Assembly (NCBI GenBank): GCA_022402535.1
Contig: JAKRSD010000025.1
Coordinates: 83,530 to 121,810 of the forward strand
From: Flavobacteriales bacterium
GTDB taxonomy: Bacteria > Bacteroidota > Bacteroidia > CAIKAF01
Length of the DNA stretch: 38,281 nucleotides
Direction of reading: 5' to 3'
Below the pieces are notes generated by a model, which made no database searches, was not told the DNA's origin, and saw only the letters and a list, made by a program, of their open reading frames with translations. Position 1 is the stretch's first letter. Every line of letters starts with the position of its first letter. Shown piece after piece: positions 26,020-34,469 of the stretch. A program made the translations under genes and the position numbers.

Positions 26020-26841
26020 TTAAAAAAGTTTTCCTTGAATCTCTTTCTTGGGATGAAATGTCCCGATGATCATAAACGGATTGTGAGAAACATAATGATG
26101 AAGTTGTGATGTCCCTAAAAATAAGTGTAAGTCCTTTGTTTTGGCGAAGTCCTCAAAATACTTATTCTTAACATCCTGAACAGCTTTACGTTCATTTCCT
26201 TTATGCCTTGCATAGCAATTCCAATACAGTTGTCCGATTTCCCAATCTTCAATCATCAGTTTGCTTTTCTTACCTTGGTTGTCTTCAAAAACATAAGAGA
26301 ATTTGTAAGGGAGTTTTTTTACTACTTCCAAAGGGTCTTCAGGTTGTTTAAACAGGTTAAACTGTTGTCGTTCAGCTTCTAGTTTAGCGATTTTGTTTTT
26401 GTCCCATTCCCGTTCTACCTCTTCAATAGTAAAATCAAGAATTTTAGCTGGTTTGAATACAGCAAGCGAAGTACAAATTTCTTTATTATGTGCTTCCGAG
26501 ATCAATTCTGTAAGGTTGTAGTAAATTTTGCCAAGCACAAACTTCTTTCTTTCAGCCCAATTGTTTTCTGTGCCAATGTGGTCAAGTATTTTTATTTCAC
26601 TGTCGTGGGAATATGGACGATAACTTTCAGTTCGAAAATCACTGTCGTTTTTCACTAGATCCAATTCTATCCAATCATATTTTTTGTATTGTTGGTCATA
26701 AGACTTCTTGCGAAACTGAATAGGATAAATTCTTATCCAAGTACCATTCTCTAAAAAACCTGCCGTACAAACCAACTCTTCATATTTACTTGAAATGGTA
26801 GGGTAGGTTTTAACCGTGATTAATACTTTCGTTAACGCCAT
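26020..26841 (-). CDS. Unrecognised 273-aa protein coupled to the DUF488 gene
   Basis: I do not recognise a named family. The protein begins ALTKVLITVKTYPTISSKYEELVCTAG with no signal or membrane segment, so it is cytoplasmic. Notable segments are WIRIYPIQFRKKSYDQQYKKYDWIELDL (32-59), rich in aromatic and basic residues, a charged central helix (about 139-165), and a C-terminal LHLFLGTSQLHHYVSHNPFMIIGTF (239-263) with three histidines. The N-terminal half looks beta-rich, as in small nucleic-acid-binding folds; this is impression only. It starts three bases after the stop of the Panacea-DUF488 gene with no room for a promoter, so the two almost certainly act together. Confidence 0.75.
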   Translation of the reverse strand: MALTKVLITVKTYPTISSKYEELVCTAGFLENGTWIRIYPIQFRKKSYDQQYKKYDWIELDLVKNDSDFRTESYRPYSHDSEIKILDHIGTENNWAERKKFVLGKIYYNLTELISEAHNKEICTSLAVFKPAKILDFTIEEVEREWDKNKIAKLEAERQQFNLFKQPEDPLEVVKKLPYKFSYVFEDNQGKKSKLMIEDWEIGQLYWNCYARHKGNERKAVQDVKNKYFEDFAKTKDLHLFLGTSQLHHYVSHNPFMIIGTFHPKKEIQGKLF

Positions 26842-26844
26842 AGA

Positions 26845-27729
26845 TTATATGTGTTTTACTTCATAATAAAAGTTGGGCAAGTTCTCGATGGCTTCGGCTA
26901 AATGCTTGCGGTGGCACTGGCAAATGTTGGCTTCAAAACAGGTTAAAGCAATACGTTTGTGTTGCTTCAGCAGATTTAGTATTTCGTTTTGGTATGCCGT
27001 GGTTTGGGGCAGATTGTTTTTGCGGTAAACGGCAAACAATTTATCGTAATCGCTTTGTGTGTTGAGTTCCTGACGTTGGTCGCCCTGTATGCCTACTTCG
27101 GGAATATGCACATAGTCAATACCCACGCTGGCACAGTATTTTTTCAGCTGGCTTTTGCTAAAGCCGTATTTCATGCTAATCGGATTGTTACGGACATCTA
27201 CCAAAAGCTTTACATCGTTCTTGAGCAGACGAACCAAATATTCTTCCAGCGAAATACCTTCGTAACCGATGGTAAACAGCACGGTTTTGTTGCTTTTGGG
27301 TTTGGCTTTGGTTACTTTTTCTAATTCTTCTGGGTTCAGAATATTTTCTGCTGCTTCACTTTTAATGGCATAGAAAGGAAAGTTGATGTACGTGTGCTTC
27401 ATCAAAGCCGTTGCACTCTTTTTTCCGTAAAGCAATTTTACTTCCTGCAACAGTTGCAGGTCGGCGGGTTTCAGTTGTTTTAAGTAGTCAGTGGGGTCTT
27501 TTTGGGCAAATGTTTTTTCATCTTCGGTTAAAATGCCCCTGGTTACCATTGCGGTCATATCGGCATTGGCAGAGTAGGAGTAGCAGCCATATTTGTAAGG
27601 AATAAAATCATACACCGCTTTGGTCTGCTTATTGGTAAACAGGAACAACAGTTTTTGCAGGCGGATTTTATCTAATTGCCCGTCAAACAGTTGCAATAAA
27701 GCCAGTATTACTTTTCGTCTATAAAACAT
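26845..27729 (-). CDS. Panacea-like domain fused to DUF488
   Basis: A 294-aa two-domain cytoplasmic protein. Residues 5-115 resemble the Panacea (SocA/DUF4065) helical domain: ILALLQLFDGQLDKIRLQKL (8-27), then YDFIPYKYGCYSYSANADM (40-58) and a G-I-L turn (65-67). Panacea domains are known as antitoxin or chaperone-like modules. Residues 150-282 are DUF488: TIGYEGISLEEYLVRLL (153-169), VDVRNNPIS (177-185), KYCASVGIDYVHIPEVG (197-213) and the conserved cysteine/histidine cluster ALTCFEANICQCHRKHLAEA (261-280). DUF488 has no settled biochemical role. A TTG-N18-TAAATTTG promoter ends five bases before the ATG. The Panacea call is by pattern, less sure than DUF488. Confidence 0.85.
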   Translation of the reverse strand: MFYRRKVILALLQLFDGQLDKIRLQKLLFLFTNKQTKAVYDFIPYKYGCYSYSANADMTAMVTRGILTEDEKTFAQKDPTDYLKQLKPADLQLLQEVKLLYGKKSATALMKHTYINFPFYAIKSEAAENILNPEELEKVTKAKPKSNKTVLFTIGYEGISLEEYLVRLLKNDVKLLVDVRNNPISMKYGFSKSQLKKYCASVGIDYVHIPEVGIQGDQRQELNTQSDYDKLFAVYRKNNLPQTTAYQNEILNLLKQHKRIALTCFEANICQCHRKHLAEAIENLPNFYYEVKHI

Positions 27730-27733
27730 TTTA

Positions 27734-27762
27734 CAAATTTACTATTTATGAAGCCAATTCAA
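27734..27762 (-). promoter_or_regulatory. Near-consensus promoter of the Panacea-DUF488 unit
   Basis: On the minus strand: TTG (27762-27760), an 18-base spacer, TAAATTTG (27741-27734), an exact TAnnTTTG. Only four bases separate it from the ATG at 27729, so the predicted start of transcription falls at or next to the start codon. Confidence 0.55.
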
Positions 27763-28179
27763 TTTATCGGGCGGCTAAGTGTAAACTTTATGATTTTCAT
27801 TAGGTTAAACAATATCTATACATTTTCACTAATTCATCCATTGTAGTTGTTCCTTTCTCAATCAGGCGGTGCGATAGAGAGTAAGGAACCATTATTTCAA
27901 TCTCCCTTTTTGCTTACAATTCTTTTTTACTGGTGTCTTTGAATAATCCACTTTTTTATCAATGAAACCTGACCTAAGTGATAATAACTATGCTCAATTT
28001 GAGCTTCAATATTTCGTAAGTAATTTTATTCTGTGCGTGTAATCTCACGAACTGTACTAATTTATTTGAGTAACGCCAATAGTTGCTTCAATGTCATACT
28101 TATAGATATCATTCAATTTTATTTATTCCATGAATTTGTTCGGCTTGCTTTTGTGCATTTTACTCGTTGTCTATAATAG
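27763..28179. other. Non-coding gap between hsdR and the DUF488 unit, possibly decayed coding DNA
   Basis: No intact gene. Minus-strand frames show protein-like scraps broken by stops: a stretch reading IEAQIEHSYYHLGQVSLIKK from about 28012 down to 27950, and MVPYSLSHRLIEKG in another frame near 27890. These could be remnants of a lost gene between hsdR and the DUF488 operon. I cannot name the parent family. Confidence 0.35.
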
Positions 28180-31100
28180 TTATGCAACAAATGCTCTTTG
28201 GTCTCCACTATTTGCCATAATGTAAAAATGGTCAAACACGGCATCGCATTTGGTAGCGTAAATCGCACGGTCGTAAGAAACAGGCAGTTCTTTGTCTAAT
28301 AGTTCTTTGATTACTGCTTGAACCTGTAGTTTCGTTTGAGTGTCTTTGTGCCAGTCGTTGATTAATACTTTTGGTTTTTCGTCTTTCAGTCGTTTGAGTA
28401 AGTTTTTAGCAGCAAGTTTTACTTTCTGTTCTTCGTCTTTTGTCAGTTTTTCTTTTTTCAGTAAGTCAAACAGTTCCAATTCTTCTTCGGTCAGACCTTC
28501 TCTGGTTGCTCGCAATTCTTCTTCTTTCATCTTCTCCACAAAAGCCATCAGGTCGTCAAAGTAATTCTCGTTGGTGGAGTTGCCTGAATTGTAGCGGTCA
28601 ATGATTTCTTGCAATTTCTCTGCAAAGCTTCTACGGGTTACGTTTCTGTCCATCATCATTTGCAACTTGTCTTGAATGAAAGCCCGCAAGTCAGAAATTT
28701 CTATGTTTTTGTAAGGAGCTTGTTTGTATTCTTCTTTCAGTTTGTCAACGTCTAATTTGCTCAGGTCAATTTGTTTCCACGCTTTAATGAAGTATTCCCG
28801 TTTTTCGGCTGCTAAGTGTATATCTTTGGTGTCTTCTTTGACTTCCTTTTCTTCCTGTGCAATGATGCTTTCGTCAAGCAATTGGCTTATTCTGCGTTTG
28901 GCACTGTCTAAGTTGCCACGGTCTGCTTTGCCGTCAATTACCTGACGCAAATAGTGAATAATTGCAGCCAATGGAAATTGACTTCTTCGTCCTACAATTT
29001 CAGGTTTGCAAGCTTCGTAAAGTGCATCAATGGTATTGTCGTAAACAATGAATTGTTTTTTCTGCTCATCGTTTGCCAAAATGATGTCGGCATATTCTTC
29101 AAACAAACTTAGTTTGCTGAATGTCTCTTTGGATTGTTTGATTTGGTGTAAATCAACTTTTATGTTTTTGCAATACTCATCACATTCTGCTATGGCATCT
29201 TTCAGTAAAACAAAAAGTTGTTCAATGTCTCTTGCAGGTGAATTTTCGTCTTGGTCTTCTCCTGTGCCAATGCTTCCGCCACCGTATGAGGCAAACGCTT
29301 TTTTCAGATTGCGGAACACATTGTAATAATCCACCACCAAACCGTTCTTTTTGGGCTTTCCGAAAATCTGCACATCGGTTACACGGTTTGCCCTTGCAAT
29401 AGTTTGCATCAGGGTGTGGTCTTTCATCGGCTTGTCTAAATACAAGGTAGAAACCGTTGGAGCATCAAAACCCGTGAGCCACATACTGCACACAAAAACC
29501 AGCTGCAAGGGGTCTTTCGGATTTTTGAATTTGTCTTCCATTTCCTGACCGTTCTCGTCCACCTGCTTCATCCGCTTCCGGTGCGGTCGAATGTCCAAAT
29601 CTTCTTTTTCAAACTTTTCTTCTTCGCCTACCTCTTCACTCACTATAACTGCCATATCTGCTTTCCGCATCCATTCCAAAATGCGTTTAAGTTCGGCTTT
29701 TTCTTCCTGGTCTTGGCTGGCGTTTATTTGCTTTTGCAGTTCCCGCTTTTCTTCTTCCCACAGGCGTTTTACTTTGTCATACATTTTTACGGCTGTGAAC
29801 TTATCAATGGTGATTACCATTCCTTTGCCCAAATAGCCCCTTCGTGGAAAATGATATACAATGTCTTTGGCGATGATTTCCAAACGGCTGTCCCGTTTCA
29901 GCACACTCATTTCCTGAGCAAACTCTCTTTCCAGTTTGTCTTGATTTTCGGCTGACAAGTTTTCGTCTGAAACGATTTCTGCCAAATCATCATCAATATC
30001 ATCGTTTTGCAAAAGCACCTGTGGCACTCGCTTGTGATAGAAAAGCGGAACGGTAGCTTCGTCTTCAATGCTTTGCTTGAAGTTGTATTCTGAAACGGTA
30101 TCGCCAAACCAGTTTTTGGTGAGTTCACGGCTGCCCAACAGTGGTGTGCCTGTAAATGCGATGTATTGGGCATTGGGTAAACCTGTCCGCATATTCTCCG
30201 CCAAATCTTTGTATTGGGTTCGGTGTGCTTCATCCACAATTACAATAATGTCGTTGCGGTCGGAAAGCAGCGGATATTGTATGCCTTTGTCGTAGCGGAA
30301 TTTTTGAATGAGGGTAAAAATGTAACGCGTGTTGGTTTGCAGCATATTCCGCAAATCTTCGCTGTTGCTAGGTTGGCATTTGGTGTCTTTGCTGAAAGCC
30401 CCTGCACCCAAAAAGTTGCGGTAAATCTGCCCGTCTAAATCTTCACGGTCGGTAACAATTAAAAAGGTGTAATTGCCTGTAAACTGACGAAAGATTTTTC
30501 GGGTAAAGAAAATCATACTGAAACTTTTACCACTTCCTTGTGTGTGCCAGAATACACCCAGTTTGCCTTTGTTCTCTTTGTCGGTTCCTGCTGCATCGTG
30601 TTGCAAACGCAAGGAGAAATTTTCAATGGCATTGTTTACTCCCAAAAACTGGTGGTTTTTAGCAGCAATCTTTACTGTATCGTTGTAGTAGAAAATGAAA
30701 TTCTCTATGTAATCCAGCAGGCGTTTCTTTTCGCACAAGCCCAACACGGCATAATCCAAACTCACCCCGTAATCTTTAATCCGTTTTTTGTCGGGAACTT
30801 GTTTTTCGTTTTTGTAACGTAGCCAATTAAAGTAAAACTCATAACCTGCATTGAATGCTCCGATTTTAGTTTCAATGCCGTTGCTAAGCATACACAGGGC
30901 ATTGTAGCGAAACAGCAAAGGAATTTGTTTTTTGTATCGGGTCAGGTTGTCGTCATAGGCATTGCGGACAGGCACATTGCTGTTTTTCAGTTCAATGAAC
31001 AACAAAGGCAAACCGTTGATAAACACAATCAAATCGGGGCGTAAACGCAAATCGCCTTTTATCCAAAGTTGTGAAGTAACCAGATAATCGTTTTTGCTTT

Positions 31101-31455
31101 CGTCTTTAAAGTCAATCACTTTTACCCGTTCGGGTTCGGTGCGACCTGTAGCCGTGGTGATGTTTACTTCCACACCATCTTTGAGCAATGCATAAATTTC
31201 ACGGTTGGCGTGGGTATCGCTTTTGTCAAATCGGGTATTGCAAAGGTCTTTAAAGGCTTCTTCAATTATTTCTTCGTTCAGATGCGGGTTGAGTTCTTTC
31301 AGTTTGCGTTTGAGCAATGGTTTTATCACCACATCGGTTTCGCTTTCACGCTCCGTTGTGTCCACATCAAAGCAGTCTAGATGTCTGTAACCCAAGTTGT
31401 TTACAAATACACTTAGAATTGCTTTTTCTATTTGGTCTTCGGTGATAATTGCCAT
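28180..31455 (-). CDS. hsdR: Type I restriction enzyme, R (motor/nuclease) subunit
   Basis: A 1091-aa restriction subunit that translocates DNA with ATP and cuts unmodified DNA. The N-terminal nuclease has PD140-141, E155 and K157 in RPDLIVFINGLPLLFIELKN. The helicase motor has Walker A TQGSGKS (305-311), the DEAH box (408-411) and motif III region FTGTPLLG (434-441); motif VI-type residues QTIARANRV lie further on. The helical C-terminal region (from about 750) would bind the M2S core. All key residues are present, so the protein appears intact. It is the last gene of hsdM-hsdS-ATPase-hsdR, starting 14 bases after the ATPase gene. Confidence 0.96.
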   Translation of the reverse strand: MAIITEDQIEKAILSVFVNNLGYRHLDCFDVDTTERESETDVVIKPLLKRKLKELNPHLNEEIIEEAFKDLCNTRFDKSDTHANREIYALLKDGVEVNITTATGRTEPERVKVIDFKDESKNDYLVTSQLWIKGDLRLRPDLIVFINGLPLLFIELKNSNVPVRNAYDDNLTRYKKQIPLLFRYNALCMLSNGIETKIGAFNAGYEFYFNWLRYKNEKQVPDKKRIKDYGVSLDYAVLGLCEKKRLLDYIENFIFYYNDTVKIAAKNHQFLGVNNAIENFSLRLQHDAAGTDKENKGKLGVFWHTQGSGKSFSMIFFTRKIFRQFTGNYTFLIVTDREDLDGQIYRNFLGAGAFSKDTKCQPSNSEDLRNMLQTNTRYIFTLIQKFRYDKGIQYPLLSDRNDIIVIVDEAHRTQYKDLAENMRTGLPNAQYIAFTGTPLLGSRELTKNWFGDTVSEYNFKQSIEDEATVPLFYHKRVPQVLLQNDDIDDDLAEIVSDENLSAENQDKLEREFAQEMSVLKRDSRLEIIAKDIVYHFPRRGYLGKGMVITIDKFTAVKMYDKVKRLWEEEKRELQKQINASQDQEEKAELKRILEWMRKADMAVIVSEEVGEEEKFEKEDLDIRPHRKRMKQVDENGQEMEDKFKNPKDPLQLVFVCSMWLTGFDAPTVSTLYLDKPMKDHTLMQTIARANRVTDVQIFGKPKKNGLVVDYYNVFRNLKKAFASYGGGSIGTGEDQDENSPARDIEQLFVLLKDAIAECDEYCKNIKVDLHQIKQSKETFSKLSLFEEYADIILANDEQKKQFIVYDNTIDALYEACKPEIVGRRSQFPLAAIIHYLRQVIDGKADRGNLDSAKRRISQLLDESIIAQEEKEVKEDTKDIHLAAEKREYFIKAWKQIDLSKLDVDKLKEEYKQAPYKNIEISDLRAFIQDKLQMMMDRNVTRRSFAEKLQEIIDRYNSGNSTNENYFDDLMAFVEKMKEEELRATREGLTEEELELFDLLKKEKLTKDEEQKVKLAAKNLLKRLKDEKPKVLINDWHKDTQTKLQVQAVIKELLDKELPVSYDRAIYATKCDAVFDHFYIMANSGDQRAFVA

Positions 31456-31469
31456 TTTTTATATGATTA

Positions 31470-33224
31470 CTATAAATTACTGAATGCTGAAATTTCATTG
31501 ACCAATGTTCTTGCATCATCAAAGACTTCAGCATCAATCATAACGTGTGCAATTTGATGCTTATTTATATTGAAGTGTCTTTCGATAGCGTTAAGTAAAA
31601 TCTTCCCTTCTATATCGAAAAGCAGTCTGGTTATGTCTATCCTATCGGACTGTATAAAGTTGCCGTTTATTATGATTCCAAAATTGTCTTGAATAAATTG
31701 TCTGATGGCATTTTCATCAACATTCGCTGCTCTGGCAATTGAGCTTGGATGAATTAGATAATTTTCAATTTCCCATCTTCTCCATTTACGGTAACGAAGG
31801 AAGCCATCACCATTTATCCAATCTGGGAATCCGTTTTGTTGTAAGGTGGTTGTAGTTTCTTCGTAAAGAAGATTATCACGATCCTCAATACTTATTCCCT
31901 TTAAATCTGGTATTGCTTCCCTTAATTGAATGAATAATTGTTTACGTTGGTCGTGTTTGAAAGTGTTTGGCCACACAACAATATTATTTGGTAATGGAAC
32001 ACCAGTAGCTCTAAACCATTCTTTAATAATTCCCCAGTCCGATTCGTTTTCTGTGAATATTACTTTACGATGGACTTGTAATTTGTTTAAAATTGGAGAA
32101 TACTCTGAACCTAGACCGGAAATCAATGCTACTTTTTGACCTTCGTTTACTAAATAAGTTGTTTGATTTCGCTGAATTTTAAGAATTAGTTTGGGGTCAG
32201 AACGCTTTATAATTTCAGATGAGTGAGTCGCCATTAGGACTTGCTTGTTATTTTCACTTGACAAATCTGCAAGCTTCTGAAATAAAACACTTTCTAAACT
32301 AGTGTGGAGATGAGCATCCGGTTCATCTAAGAGAAGAACATCGATATTTCTATCTAATGCATAGGTATAAACACTTAACCACTGCAAAAAACCACTACCC
32401 TCGACCATTATGTCCCTTTTATTAAAGTTAGGGAATGGGACATACCGATTGGTAACAATTTCACCCTTCGATAATTCAACCCTTACATAATTGTGAAAAT
32501 TTGAATTGAAGTTTAATGGATGTAATTGTATTTTAAATATTTCGAATAAGACTTGATTCAATTTTTCATAAGGATCTGTTTCTCTGAGCGTCCTTAATGC
32601 AGTCTTTGAAATCCTTTGATTATCCCCCTTCAATTGAACTCGTCTCCTTTCATTTTGCTGGAACATATCAATGATTGTGTTTCTCAAAATCGAACCTCCT
32701 AACCCTCGACCTAATAATTTTCTTCTGTCTGCGACCGAATACCAAGGTTCTCTATCTGTAATACCTGCAAAAGGGGGTAAATAAGCAATAACAGGTATTT
32801 TATCTTCGATGGCCAAATTCGAAGAAGTGTTTTTCATATAAAGACGTTCAGAAACTAATGAAAATGAAATTTCCAGAAATCTATCGGGCTTACCTGGCAA
32901 GTCCCAAAAGCATTTTATTTTTAATTGATAGCCATTTAGACCAGTTAGGTTTGTCCATAAATATTTAAGAGATGGAATATTAATAGGGGTGAAATCATCA
33001 AAAGAAATACCGATGCCATCACCATTGTAATTGGAATTTAAAGCTGTTCTTCCCTTTTCTAATTCAATAAACAACTTCGCAAACTCCCATACTGCTAAAC
33101 CGTGAAGCAAACTAGATTTACCTGAATTATTACCTCCTGCAACAATGGTAATTCCAGATGCCTTCAATGGTTTGTCGAAGGATGCGAACTGCTTAAAATT
33201 TTCAAAAACAACTCTTTTAATCAT
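31470..33224 (-). CDS. AAA ATPase fused to TOPRIM-like domain (OLD/PARIS-like), inside the hsd operon
   Basis: A 584-aa ABC-type ATPase with a C-terminal TOPRIM-like region. Walker A is GGNNSGKSS (30-38), an ABC-signature-like VEGSGFLQW is at 274-282, Walker B DVLLLDEPDAHLH at 295-307, and the H-loop ATHSSE at 332-337. From about 385 a TOPRIM-like pattern appears: VIFTENESDWGII (388-400, candidate Glu), SIEDRD (445-450, the D-x-D pair) and RWEIENYLI (483-491), as in OLD nucleases and DUF4435 proteins such as AriB of PARIS. It lies 6 bases after hsdS and 14 before hsdR on the same strand, so it is part of the operon. ATPases inserted in type I loci are known (RloA/RloC); a separate anti-phage role or guarding of restriction is inference. 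It is more A+T-rich than its neighbours. Confidence 0.85.
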   Translation of the reverse strand: MIKRVVFENFKQFASFDKPLKASGITIVAGGNNSGKSSLLHGLAVWEFAKLFIELEKGRTALNSNYNGDGIGISFDDFTPINIPSLKYLWTNLTGLNGYQLKIKCFWDLPGKPDRFLEISFSLVSERLYMKNTSSNLAIEDKIPVIAYLPPFAGITDREPWYSVADRRKLLGRGLGGSILRNTIIDMFQQNERRRVQLKGDNQRISKTALRTLRETDPYEKLNQVLFEIFKIQLHPLNFNSNFHNYVRVELSKGEIVTNRYVPFPNFNKRDIMVEGSGFLQWLSVYTYALDRNIDVLLLDEPDAHLHTSLESVLFQKLADLSSENNKQVLMATHSSEIIKRSDPKLILKIQRNQTTYLVNEGQKVALISGLGSEYSPILNKLQVHRKVIFTENESDWGIIKEWFRATGVPLPNNIVVWPNTFKHDQRKQLFIQLREAIPDLKGISIEDRDNLLYEETTTTLQQNGFPDWINGDGFLRYRKWRRWEIENYLIHPSSIARAANVDENAIRQFIQDNFGIIINGNFIQSDRIDITRLLFDIEGKILLNAIERHFNINKHQIAHVMIDAEVFDDARTLVNEISAFSNL

Positions 33225-33230
33225 ATTCCA

Positions 33231-34469
33231 CTAGTGACTTTTAATTTCTAATTTCCCACTTATCAAGCGTGGTAAAAGTCGGTCTCTGATTTCTCTCAGT
33301 TTTGAATTTTGAGTTCCGAGAATTGCTATTTGTTTTTGCATTAGCATTACCTTATCGTGAAATGCTTGCATCAAATCATCATCAGGCAAAATGATTTCCT
33401 GAAATTTCAGGAAGGGTTCAAACTGATAATTGCTGATACCTGTTGATTGAATTTGAAATGTTTCAATCATTCCCGTGTCATACAAATAATTGAGAAAATA
33501 ATAGAGATAAAGAGAAGGAATGCTTGTTGTTCTTATTTGCTTGCAGAAACTTGCAGCCATTACTTTATCACCATAAGCATCTAAAATTTCTTTTGTGATA
33601 TAACAAGTTCTACCAAGTGGTTGTCCTTCACTGCCGCCTGCTGTTTCAAACACAATATCGCCTACAATCAACTGGCGAGATTTCATATTTGATGCTTTGT
33701 GAAAGCGATAAACTTCAGGATTGGTTTGTCCTGCTCTGATTTTCGGAATATCGGTTCCACGAATTACATAACCCGCTACTGAAAATTGATTGTCTGCCTT
33801 TTCATTACCCCAACCACCGCCAATGTGATAGTCAATTACTTTTCCAATTGGTTTTATTTTCCAGTCAATAGGAATTCCCTTCTTAAACTTCGCCTGTTTA
33901 TAGCCGGGGAAACGCATTCTTACAAACCATTCTTTGTAAAGCTCACGGGCGGTTTGCTCCAAAAGTTTGATGCGTTGGTTATTTACTTCTATCAAGTCAT
34001 CATAAGCCGAAAGGATGGACGCTATGCGTTGTTGGGTGGGGAGTTCAGGCACATTCCATAAGGTCTTTGCAAGAACACTCCATTTAGCTCTTGGCATCTT
34101 AGTGCCATTTGATGAAACGTCTGCGAAATCAATTAGAGGTTGAGAGGCGAGAATATAAAACAAGAACTTTTGGTCATATCCTTTATTAGCATTAATAACT
34201 GCCAAATCAGTAGAGCAAATTCCATCAAATTGTGGAATGATAACTTTTCTAAAATAAGGTCTTAATGTTCCGAAAATAATCTCACCCTTTTTGAATAATT
34301 TTTTATCGCTTTGAATGTCTTTGGAGCTACCAAAATCAATAAGGCGTAATGTTCCTTGTTCTATGTGTTCATATCCAATGTAGGGCATATCAGTCTCATT
34401 GTTGGGTTTAAATGAACGCCTAACATCTTTGCCGATTTTCCCTAACTCAGTTTCTTTCCAACTTTTCAT
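33231..34469 (-). CDS. hsdS: Type I restriction-modification specificity subunit
   Basis: A 412-aa DNA-recognition subunit with two target-recognition domains. The first covers about 1-145 (LGKIGKDVRRSFKPNNE to VPELPTQQRIASILSAYDDL, the first conserved helix near 142-185). The second covers about 200-360 (WKIKPIGKVIDYHIGGGWG, RGTDIPKI), followed by a second conserved helix at about 365-405 (LREIRDRLLPRLISGKL). Two different domains imply a bipartite asymmetric target; the sequence recognised cannot be read off. Its ATG overlaps the hsdM stop (ATGA). Confidence 0.95.
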   Translation of the reverse strand: MKSWKETELGKIGKDVRRSFKPNNETDMPYIGYEHIEQGTLRLIDFGSSKDIQSDKKLFKKGEIIFGTLRPYFRKVIIPQFDGICSTDLAVINANKGYDQKFLFYILASQPLIDFADVSSNGTKMPRAKWSVLAKTLWNVPELPTQQRIASILSAYDDLIEVNNQRIKLLEQTARELYKEWFVRMRFPGYKQAKFKKGIPIDWKIKPIGKVIDYHIGGGWGNEKADNQFSVAGYVIRGTDIPKIRAGQTNPEVYRFHKASNMKSRQLIVGDIVFETAGGSEGQPLGRTCYITKEILDAYGDKVMAASFCKQIRTTSIPSLYLYYFLNYLYDTGMIETFQIQSTGISNYQFEPFLKFQEIILPDDDLMQAFHDKVMLMQKQIAILGTQNSKLREIRDRLLPRLISGKLEIKSH

